Origin: CAUPWF01 sp964369775 | GTDB lineage: Bacteria > Bacillota > Clostridia > Lachnospirales > Lachnospiraceae | Length of the DNA stretch: 57,739 nt | Direction: 5' to 3' | Assembly (NCBI GenBank): GCA_964369775.1 | Contig: CAYJHQ010000019.1 | Span: 1-57,739 of the forward strand | Part shown: positions 51,122 to 57,739 of the stretch, one piece after another | Position numbering within the stretch: the first letter of the stretch is position 1 | Layout of the letters: every line of letters begins with the position of its first letter | The notes under the pieces: model-generated | What the model was told of the DNA's origin: nothing | What the model saw: only the letters and a program-made list of their open reading frames with translations | Databases searched by the model: none | Translations under genes and position numbers: made by a program

Positions 51122-51532
51122 CTAATTAAGAACTTTACAATTTTCTAAAGAGGAAACCACATCTCTTTCTACACTACAACTTATGTAGAAGTCAACTGCT
51201 GTAGATAAAGAGTTCAGTTTATCTAGAAAGCCAATCAAATTCTCGGAAGAAATATTGGCATGTTTCAATAGTCCATCTATAAAAACGACTTGGATATCAT
51301 GGTTGGCAGCGAGCATGCCAGAGATAAAGCCTATGTATTCATCGCCACTAGTTATAACAGGGTGATCCTTCATAAAGATAACACGAATATCGTGTGAGAT
51401 GTTGCAAGATTCTTTGTGAGAGCGTTTAATAAATATTATATTACCGTCACATTCTTTTACTGCCTTGTTCGCTAAATCAAATAATTGTTGTGTTTTTCCA
51501 CTACCCTTTGGTCCAATCAATAAATTCACCAT
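51122..51532 (-). CDS. Small P-loop protein, function unknown
   Basis: 136 residues. Walker A is GPKGSGKTQQ (7-16), and a Walker B-like strand VVFIDGL lies near residue 83. It has no helicase or kinase extras and is shorter than known AAA or thymidine-kinase-like domains. The fold resembles a minimal ATP-binding domain. Similar proteins are sometimes labelled PilT-like, without evidence here. Ribosome site GGAG in AAAGGAGAGG lies upstream of the ATG. It is divergent from leuS. Confidence 0.65.
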   Translation of the reverse strand: MVNLLIGPKGSGKTQQLFDLANKAVKECDGNIIFIKRSHKESCNISHDIRVIFMKDHPVITSGDEYIGFISGMLAANHDIQVVFIDGLLKHANISSENLIGFLDKLNSLSTAVDFYISCSVERDVVSSLENCKVLN

Positions 51533-51654
51533 AACAAACCTCTCCTTTATTCATTTATTTTGTATAAATACAATGGAAATATAAACATATTATACAACAA
51601 AATAACCAATGAAACAAGAGGGAAGTGATGTATCGAGGGATAATTGAAAAGCAT

Positions 51655-51683
51655 TTGAAATGATTTTCTAAATATGGTAAACT
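51655..51683 (+). promoter_or_regulatory. leuS promoter
   Basis: TTGAAA (51655-51660) and TAAACT (51678-51683) are 17 bases apart. The leader after it is about 45 bases and cannot hold a T-box. Confidence 0.6.
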
Positions 51684-51735
51684 AATATTTAATATGTGTT
51701 GAGATTATTAGAGAAACTTAGGAGGAAATAAAAAG

Positions 51736-54162
51736 ATGGCAATACCTTATAATCATAGAGCGATAGAGCAAAAGTGGAGTGGAAAGTGGAAGGAAAATCC
51801 AGTTAATACAAAAATAGATTCTAAAGGGAATCAAAAAGAGAAGTATTATTGTTTGGATATGTTTCCGTATCCATCAGGAAGTGGACTTCATGTAGGACAC
51901 TGGAGAGGGTATGTTATCTCAGATGTTTGGAGTAGATATAAATTACAGCAAAACCATTACATCGTACATCCGATGGGGTGGGATGCGTTTGGTCTACCAG
52001 CTGAAAACTATGCGATTAAAATGGGTGTACACCCTTCTATATCAACAGCTGAAAATGTTGCAAATATTAAAACACAGATAGATGACATTGCAGCATTATA
52101 TGACTGGGATATGGAAGTAAACACTACAGATCCAGAATTCTATAAGTGGACACAGTGGATATTTGTTAAGATGTTCAAGGAAGGCCTTGCTTACGAAAAA
52201 GAATTTCCGATTAACTGGTGTCCTTCTTGTAAGACAGGTCTTGCAAATGAAGAAGTAGTAAATGGCGGATGTGAGCGTTGTGGTACGGATGTTACAAAGA
52301 AGAACCTACGTCAATGGATGTTGAAGATTACTGCTTATGCAGAGCGATTATTGTCAGATTTAGATAAATTAGAGTGGCCAGAAAAAGTAAAGAAAATGCA
52401 AGCTGACTGGATTGGGAAAAGCTACGGTGCAGAAGTTGATTTTAAAATTGATGGAACAGAGAAAGCAATTACTGTTTACACAACAAGACCAGATACTTTA
52501 TATGGAGCAACATTTATGGTTCTTGCACCAGAGCATGCGTATGCGAAAGAGCTTGCAACAGAGGAGAAGAAAGAAGAAGTAGAGGCGTATATCTTCCAAT
52601 CTTCTATGAAATCTTCAGTAGATCGTTTACAAGACAAAGAAAAAACCGGAGTATTTACAGGAAGTTATGCAATAAATCCAATTAATAACCAGTTAGTGCC
52701 AATTTGGTTGTCAGATTATGTGTTGGCAGATTATGGAACAGGTGCAATTATGTGTGTGCCAGCTCATGATGATAGAGATTTTGATTTCGCAAAGAAATTT
52801 GAAATACCAATTGTACAAGTTATTGCAAAAGATGGTGTAGCAGAAGAAGTTATGGAATCAGCATACACTGAAGCAGTAGGAATAATGGTAAATTCAGGTG
52901 AGTGGGATGGAATGGAATCGTCGGTGTTAAAAGCAGAAGCGCCACATATGATTGAAAAAGCTGGTATCGGAAAAGCGACTGTTAATTATAAGTTACGAGA
53001 CTGGGTATTTTCGCGTCAGCGCTACTGGGGTGAGCCGATTCCAATTGTACATTGTGAGACTTGTGGAGCAGTTCCAGTACCAGAAGAAGAGCTACCATTG
53101 ACATTACCAGAGGTAGATTCATACGAACCAACAGGAACAGGAGAATCACCGCTTGCAGGTATTGAAAATTGGGTAAATACTACTTGCCCTCAATGTGGAA
53201 AAGCTGCAAAGCGTGAGACGAACACTATGCCACAATGGGCAGGTTCATCTTGGTATTTCCTACGTTATGTAGATAATAAGAACACAGAAGAACTAATTTC
53301 AAAAGAAAAGGCAGCTACTATGCTTCCGGTAGATATGTATATCGGAGGAGTAGAGCATGCAGTACTACATTTACTGTATTCTAGATTCTATACGAAATTC
53401 TTATATGATATTGGAGTGGTAGACTTTGAAGAGCCATTTAAAAAATTATTTAATCAAGGAATGATTACAGGCAAAAATGGAATCAAGATGAGTAAGTCAA
53501 AAGGAAATGTTGTATCTCCAGATGATTTGGTGAGAGATTATGGTTGTGATTCATTGAGAATGTATGAGTTATTTGTAGGACCACCAGAGCTTGATGCAGA
53601 GTGGGATGAAAGAGGAATTGATGGAATCTATCGATTCTTAAAGCGTGTTTGGACTTTAGTTTCAGATTCAGCAGACAAAGAGATAAAAGCAACTAAAGAG
53701 ATGATTAAATTACGTCATAAGATGATGAAAGATATTACAACGCGCCTAGAAAGCTTTAGTTTAAATACAGTAATATCTGGATTTATGGAGTATAACAATG
53801 CCATGATAGATCTTGCGAAAAAAGAAGGTGGCATAGATAAGGAAACTCTTGAAACAGTGGCAGCTTTACTTTCACCATTTGCACCACATATCGCAGAAGA
53901 GATGTGGGAGATATTAGGGCATGAAGAAAGCGTATTTGTAGCTGGATGGCCTATATATGATGAAGAGTTGACAAAGGATGATGAAATCGAAATCCCTGTT
54001 CAGATCAACGGAAAAACAAAAGTGACGATAATGGTCGCAGCAGATATAACAAAAGATGCAGCAATCGAAGCGGGAAAACAAGCTCTTGGAGATAAATTGA
54101 ATGGAACAATTGTAAAAGAAATTTATGTACCAGGAAGAATTATCAACATAGTGCAAAGATAG
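51736..54162 (+). CDS. leuS: Leucyl-tRNA synthetase
   Basis: 808 residues, class I. The HIGH-type motif is LHVGHWRGY (about 48-56); WRG replaces the common PEG. KMSKS is at 584-588. The editing domain (about 220-400, with TTRPDTLYGATFMVLAPEH and VPAHDDRDFDFAKKF) and zinc-like CPSCKTGLANEEV and CETCGA motifs are present. The C-terminus ends with the ribosome- and tRNA-binding VKEIYVPGRIINIV. It charges tRNA-Leu. It has its own promoter and terminator. Confidence 0.97.
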   Translation: MAIPYNHRAIEQKWSGKWKENPVNTKIDSKGNQKEKYYCLDMFPYPSGSGLHVGHWRGYVISDVWSRYKLQQNHYIVHPMGWDAFGLPAENYAIKMGVHPSISTAENVANIKTQIDDIAALYDWDMEVNTTDPEFYKWTQWIFVKMFKEGLAYEKEFPINWCPSCKTGLANEEVVNGGCERCGTDVTKKNLRQWMLKITAYAERLLSDLDKLEWPEKVKKMQADWIGKSYGAEVDFKIDGTEKAITVYTTRPDTLYGATFMVLAPEHAYAKELATEEKKEEVEAYIFQSSMKSSVDRLQDKEKTGVFTGSYAINPINNQLVPIWLSDYVLADYGTGAIMCVPAHDDRDFDFAKKFEIPIVQVIAKDGVAEEVMESAYTEAVGIMVNSGEWDGMESSVLKAEAPHMIEKAGIGKATVNYKLRDWVFSRQRYWGEPIPIVHCETCGAVPVPEEELPLTLPEVDSYEPTGTGESPLAGIENWVNTTCPQCGKAAKRETNTMPQWAGSSWYFLRYVDNKNTEELISKEKAATMLPVDMYIGGVEHAVLHLLYSRFYTKFLYDIGVVDFEEPFKKLFNQGMITGKNGIKMSKSKGNVVSPDDLVRDYGCDSLRMYELFVGPPELDAEWDERGIDGIYRFLKRVWTLVSDSADKEIKATKEMIKLRHKMMKDITTRLESFSLNTVISGFMEYNNAMIDLAKKEGGIDKETLETVAALLSPFAPHIAEEMWEILGHEESVFVAGWPIYDEELTKDDEIEIPVQINGKTKVTIMVAADITKDAAIEAGKQALGDKLNGTIVKEIYVPGRIINIVQR

Positions 54163-54172
54163 ACAAGTAAGT

Positions 54173-54222
54173 ACAAGAACATATTTCTTTGAATCAAGTC
54201 AAGAGATATGTTCTTGTTCTTC
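54173..54222 (+). terminator. leuS terminator
   Basis: ACAAGAACATATTTCTT (54173-54189) pairs with AAGAGATATGTTCTTGT (54201-54217), with one T-G wobble, followed by TCTTC. Confidence 0.75.
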
Positions 54223-54279
54223 GTTCATTTCTATGATAGTATAGTTTGACGAAGAAAATAATTCGAGGTGATGTGAAAT

Positions 54280-54846
54280 ATGAAGATAAATATAGCGAAA
54301 AAGAATCTATTGATGCTAATACTAATTACGGTGTTGATGGTGATTGGTTGCGCAAGTGGGAACGAGGATGACCAGAATGAAGTGACAGAGTCGACAGAGG
54401 AAGAAGGGGAAAAAACCTCCATTTATGAATACATTACTGTAGGTTTTTCAAAAGGCCCATCCCAGGGGCTTATGGAATCTAGCATAGAAGAGCAACTACG
54501 CGTGGTTTGTGAAGAAAGAGGAAGTGGATATGTATCTTCCTCTGCAAATGGAGATTTAGCGACGCAGCTCACTCAGATTGAGCAAATGTTAGAAGGTGAA
54601 CTACAGTATCTTGTGATTGAACCGATACAAGAATCAGGATATGAAGGGATATTACAAAGAGCAAGTGACAAAGGTGTTTCGGTAATTGTAATTAAGAATC
54701 CAATGCAAGGAAGTTTTGCAACTTACATAAAAAGCGATAGCACTGAACCCGTTAACTATGGAGAAGCAGTGATAGAAGTAATAGATCAATTAAATAAAAA
54801 TGAGCAAGTAGATGAAGTGCTCATCTTGGAGGCAGACAATGATTAA
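54280..54846 (+). CDS. Half-length sugar-binding-type lipoprotein
   Basis: 188 residues. A signal peptide ends in a lipobox VIGC, with Cys at about residue 24. An acidic linker follows. The rest resembles the first lobe of a type 1 periplasmic binding protein: ITVGFSKGPSQGLMESSIEEQL, QLTQIEQMLEGELQYLVIEP, then SVIVIKN and IKSDSTEPVNYGEAV. The chain stops after this lobe, where a full protein would continue about 130 residues. It overlaps the following MATE gene by eight bases, so it may have a role with that pump; a relic is the other option. Confidence 0.7.
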   Translation: MKINIAKKNLLMLILITVLMVIGCASGNEDDQNEVTESTEEEGEKTSIYEYITVGFSKGPSQGLMESSIEEQLRVVCEERGSGYVSSSANGDLATQLTQIEQMLEGELQYLVIEPIQESGYEGILQRASDKGVSVIVIKNPMQGSFATYIKSDSTEPVNYGEAVIEVIDQLNKNEQVDEVLILEADND

Positions 54847-56170
54847 CGATATGACAGTAGGGAGCCCCCAAAAGAAGATTTTACGATTTATGTTTCCAGT
54901 ACTGCTTGGTAATCTGTTTCAAAACTTATATAATATAGCAGATACGATGATTGTTGGAAGATTTCTAGGAGTTGAGGCATTAGCGGCAGTAGGGGCTACA
55001 GGATCAATATTATTCTTTGTATGGGGATGGATTATTGGACTGGCAAATGGATTTGGAGTGTTGATATCTCAAGCATTTGGAGCGAAAAATAATGATTTAA
55101 TAAAGCATTATGTTGCAATGTCGACTATTTTGTGTACTGTATTTGCGGTAGCTATGACGATTTCATTCCTGCTAATTAACGATTCGCTGTTACAATTGAT
55201 GAATACTCCAGAGAATATTTACAGAGATACAAAAGAGTATATTACAGTGGTTTATGCAGGGATTGGGGCTACATTTCTATATAATATGCTTGCTGCTATA
55301 GCAAGAGGATTTGGGGATAGTAAAACTCCTCTTTATTTTCTAATCATCTCATCAGTATTAAATATAGGATTAGACTTTTATTTTATTGCAGGACTATCAC
55401 TAGGAGTAAAAGGTGCAGCGTTAGCAACCATCATCTCTCAAGTAGTATCAGGGGTGCTGTGCTTTATCTATGTCTATCGAAAGTATACAAATGTCAGATT
55501 TAATAGAGTGGAGGCGAAAATTAATATGCACTCCATCAAGAAGTTGCTTTTAATGGGGCTTCCAATGGCGTTACAGTTTTCAATTACAAGTGTGGGAACC
55601 ATGATTGTTCAATCGTCTCTAAATACTTTAGGGGCTGTATATATAGCAGCATATTCAGCAACAATGAAAGTGCAAGGAGTATTTATGCAAGGGTATGTAG
55701 CACTGGGAGCAGCACTAGCTACTTATGTAGGGCAAAACTATGGAGCAGGAAATATTGAACGAATTAAAAAAGGAGTGAGAGATACTGTTGTGATAGTAGC
55801 TGGAATCAGTGCAATTCTTATGGTTGTCTCCTATTTTTGGGAAGGAACATTCGTAACACTTTTTGCAACTGATCCTACTGGAGAGATTGCTGAATTTGGG
55901 AAACAAATTTTTCGAATCAGCTTATGGTTCTACTTCTTTTTAGGATTGATTTTTATTTATAGAAATGCATTACAAGGACTTGGAAATGGATTAATTCCAA
56001 TGCTAGGTGGAGTTGCAGAATTAATAGCGCGCGCTCTAGTGATAGGGCTACTGTTTGAACCATTACAGTTCATCGGGATTTGCTTATCAGATCCACTGGC
56101 TTGGGTATTGGCACTCATACCACTGATTCCGTATTATTATTGGTATATGAAAAAGGTTACTACGCTATAA
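54839..56170 (+). CDS. MATE family efflux transporter
   Basis: 443 residues from ATG 54839, with GGAGG (54828-54832) six bases upstream and inside the end of the lipoprotein gene. About twelve membrane helices form two similar halves. Typical MATE patterns are LLGNLFQNLYNIADTMIVGR and GLPMALQFSITSVGTMIVQSSL. It is of the DinF/NorM-like group and would export a drug or metabolite using a sodium or proton gradient. The substrate is unknown. Coupling to the half-length binding protein is unusual. Confidence 0.9.
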   Translation: MINDMTVGSPQKKILRFMFPVLLGNLFQNLYNIADTMIVGRFLGVEALAAVGATGSILFFVWGWIIGLANGFGVLISQAFGAKNNDLIKHYVAMSTILCTVFAVAMTISFLLINDSLLQLMNTPENIYRDTKEYITVVYAGIGATFLYNMLAAIARGFGDSKTPLYFLIISSVLNIGLDFYFIAGLSLGVKGAALATIISQVVSGVLCFIYVYRKYTNVRFNRVEAKINMHSIKKLLLMGLPMALQFSITSVGTMIVQSSLNTLGAVYIAAYSATMKVQGVFMQGYVALGAALATYVGQNYGAGNIERIKKGVRDTVVIVAGISAILMVVSYFWEGTFVTLFATDPTGEIAEFGKQIFRISLWFYFFLGLIFIYRNALQGLGNGLIPMLGGVAELIARALVIGLLFEPLQFIGICLSDPLAWVLALIPLIPYYYWYMKKVTTL

Positions 56171-56187
56171 GAAAGGCGAGGATAAAG

Positions 56188-57117
56188 ATGGAAGAGAGCT
56201 TGTTGCTAGCAGAAAAAATTATTTCTATGTTAATTGCATGTTTTGTGGGATGGGTACTTGTCAAACGAAGGCTGATAGGAGAAAAAGAAGGAACAACTAT
56301 TTCTAAATTAGTTGCATATGTTTGTTCGCCCTGTGCAATTTTTAGTGCTTTTCAAATCGATTTTTCTACAGATAAAGTGAATGGACTCTTCATTGCAATG
56401 ATACTTGCTGTCATTGTGCTTGTAATCTATATTGTATTTACAAAATTATTTGGAGATAAAATGGGGTTAAATGGGATAGAGAGGGCATCAATTATCTATT
56501 CCAATGCAGGATATTTAACCATACCGCTAGTATATAGTGTTCTTGGACCAGAATGGGTATTTTATACCTGTGGTTATAGTGCGATACAGACATTGTTATT
56601 TTGGAGTCACTGCAAGGCACTCGTATGTGGAGAGAAAAAGATCGAATGGAAAAAGGCACTGATAAACCCTAATTTTATTGCAATCTACTTAGGGATGATT
56701 ACTTTTTTCTTTGAAATTAGATTACCTAAAATACCAGAAGAAGCGGTTGATTCATTTGGTATAATGGTAGGAACCTTAAGCATGGTAGTAGTGGGGATAT
56801 TAATGGCAGGTATACATTTTAAAAAAGATATAGGAAATAAAAAAATCTACATAGTATGTTTTTTGAGGCTTATATTTCTGCCGATGCTTGTGATAGGAAT
56901 TTCTTTAATAGCAAGAGAGGTGATATATCATCCAGACCTTGGAACAATTATGATGATTGTATTGTGGGCAGCTGCTGGTCCAGTAGGAGCGACTGTCACT
57001 CAATTAGCTCAAATCTATGGAGCAGATGCAGAGTACGCAGCGAAGATTAATATGATATCTGTAATTTTATGCGCGGTTACAATGCCAGTGTTAACGGCTA
57101 TATATCAATGGTATTAG
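56188..57117 (+). CDS. AEC (auxin efflux carrier) family permease
   Basis: 309 residues from ATG 56188, which has GAAAGGCGAGG upstream; a longer frame from 56080 lies inside the MATE gene and lacks a site. About ten membrane helices with the family motifs YSNAGYLTIPLVYSVLGP and AAAGPVGATVTQLAQIYG are visible. Members move organic acids or amino acids in bacteria, such as malate. It follows the MATE gene by 17 bases, so they may share a transcript. Confidence 0.88.
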   Translation: MEESLLLAEKIISMLIACFVGWVLVKRRLIGEKEGTTISKLVAYVCSPCAIFSAFQIDFSTDKVNGLFIAMILAVIVLVIYIVFTKLFGDKMGLNGIERASIIYSNAGYLTIPLVYSVLGPEWVFYTCGYSAIQTLLFWSHCKALVCGEKKIEWKKALINPNFIAIYLGMITFFFEIRLPKIPEEAVDSFGIMVGTLSMVVVGILMAGIHFKKDIGNKKIYIVCFLRLIFLPMLVIGISLIAREVIYHPDLGTIMMIVLWAAAGPVGATVTQLAQIYGADAEYAAKINMISVILCAVTMPVLTAIYQWY

Positions 57118-57141
57118 AAGAGTTAGTGATAATATAATGAG

Positions 57142-57194
57142 AAAAAGACATAACCATATCTCATGAATTGGGAGATATGGTTATGTCTTTTTTG
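57142..57194. terminator. Bidirectional terminator between the AEC and Mn-catalase genes
   Basis: AAAAAGACATAACCATATCT (57142-57161) and one more pair match GAGATATGGTTATGTCTTTTT (57172-57192). T and A tracts flank the stem. Confidence 0.88.
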
Positions 57195-57210
57195 TATGGT
57201 TGAGAAAATA

Positions 57211-57738
57211 TCAATTATTATGAGTATTATCAAATTCAGGATTAATTGCATAAAAGTTTTTACTATCAAGGTTATCTTGGACAATTCTTAATGACTCACC
57301 GAAACGTTGATAGTGGACAATTTCCCTTGCACGAAGAAAGCGAATAGGGTCAGCTACTTCAGGGTCCTTGACAATTCTAAGGATATTATCGTATGTCGTC
57401 CTGGCTTTTTGCTCAGCAGCCATATCTTCATGAAGATCAGTAATTGCATCACCAGTTGATTGGAATGTAGCAGCAGAGAATGGTGTCCCAGCAGCAGATT
57501 GAGGGTAGATTCCAGTAGTATGGTCTACATAGTACTGATCAAATCCAGATTCTACAATTTGTTCAGGAGTAAGATTCCGAGTGAGTTGACGAACAATAGT
57601 ACAGACGATTTCCATATGACCAAGTTCCTCTGTACCAACATCAGTCAGTATACCTATAGCTTCTTTATAAGGCATTGTGTAGCGTTGAGAAAGATAGCGT
57701 AGCGCAGCACCGGCTTCACCATCTGGACCTCCGTACTG
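57211..57738 (-). CDS. cotJC: Manganese catalase / spore coat CotJC-type protein (5' end outside window)
   Basis: The frame stays open upstream of the Met at 57675 to the window edge, reading QYGGPDGEAGAALRYLSQRYT before that Met, so the Met is internal and the gene is partial at its N-terminus. The di-manganese ferritin-like fold is visible: TEELGHMEIV (a Glu and His metal ligands), DLHEDMAAEQKARTTYD, and AREIVHYQRFGESL with another Glu/His pair. CotJC is found in the coat of spores and degrades peroxide. The usual cotJA and cotJB genes would lie outside the window. It supports a spore-forming host. Confidence 0.93.
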   Translation of the reverse strand, partial: QYGGPDGEAGAALRYLSQRYTMPYKEAIGILTDVGTEELGHMEIVCTIVRQLTRNLTPEQIVESGFDQYYVDHTTGIYPQSAAGTPFSAATFQSTGDAITDLHEDMAAEQKARTTYDNILRIVKDPEVADPIRFLRAREIVHYQRFGESLRIVQDNLDSKNFYAINPEFDNTHNN

Positions 57739-57739
57739 C

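Noticed and set aside
51533..51735. Possible T-box in the leuS leader
   Set aside because: The spacing from the promoter to the start is about 45 bases, and no GGTGG-type T-box motif or antiterminator hairpin was seen.
56080..56187. Longer AEC start at 56080
   Set aside because: It lies inside the MATE coding region, has no ribosome site and adds unrelated residues.
1..57739. CRISPR arrays, insertion sequences, prophage, attachment sites
   Set aside because: No regularly spaced repeats, transposase or integrase genes, or phage structural genes were seen. All larger gaps hold only promoters and terminators.

Overview
The window is an AT-rich stretch of a low-GC, Gram-positive, probably spore-forming anaerobe, most likely a Clostridia member of the Lachnospiraceae type. 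Reasons: class III fructose-bisphosphatase, a CotJC-type manganese catalase, sugar ABC importers without their own ATPase, TTG and GTG starts with strong GGAGG ribosome sites, and many hairpin terminators. It is mostly core chromosome. I see no insertion sequence, prophage, CRISPR array or rRNA.

Layout. 1-6.2 kb: tail of a possible upstream gene, tRNA-Trp, a MarR regulator with a two-gene asymmetric multidrug ABC exporter, then a short RpoD-like (group 2) sigma factor behind a repeat-bearing leader. 6.2-7.1 kb: pyridoxal/pyridoxamine kinase (minus). 7.4-19.3 kb: a maltodextrin use island: malQ, a LacI regulator, an AraC regulator (minus), glycogen/maltodextrin phosphorylase, a second AraC regulator, a GH13 alpha-glucosidase and the importer malE-malF-malG. 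A 24-base operator occurs twice, just downstream of the malQ and malE promoters, so the LacI protein probably controls both. 19.4-21.2 kb: typA (minus). 21.4-27.0 kb: a two-OB-fold SSB-like protein, dapA-dapB-fbp, a small acidic lipoprotein and a eukaryote-type HisA. 27.0-33.8 kb: secA, prfB with a programmed frameshift, then an ACT-domain protein, homoserine dehydrogenase and a phosphoglycerate-mutase-like protein that may be the missing homoserine kinase. 33.8-41.8 kb: a small XRE regulator, tig-clpP-clpX and lon-engB-permease, a proteostasis block. 41.8-44.2 kb: tyrA-aroA (minus). 44.3-47.1 kb: a PspA / zinc-ribbon membrane protein / SPFH operon (minus), resembling the Bacillus ydjFGHI envelope-stress system but with only three genes. 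47.3-57.7 kb: an EF-G2-type GTPase, an unknown membrane protein, a small P-loop protein, leuS, a half-length sugar-binding lipoprotein overlapping a MATE exporter, an AEC permease, and a manganese catalase cut by the window end.

How it fits together. MalEFG would import maltodextrin, MalQ, the phosphorylase and the GH13 enzyme would turn it into glucose and glucose-1-phosphate, and the ATPase must be shared from elsewhere. Between malE and malF lie a terminator-like hairpin and a five-codon in-frame mini-ORF, which together should lower permease output relative to the binding protein. Of possible new biology, the strongest candidates are the PspA/SPFH module, the malF leader, the half-length binding protein joined to a MATE pump, the EF-G2 with an altered guanine motif, and the SSB-like protein. 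Start sites were moved from the longest reading frame where a ribosome site clearly favours an internal start (second ABC gene, typA, secA, prfB, clpX, SPFH gene, tyrA, MATE, AEC, lipoprotein).
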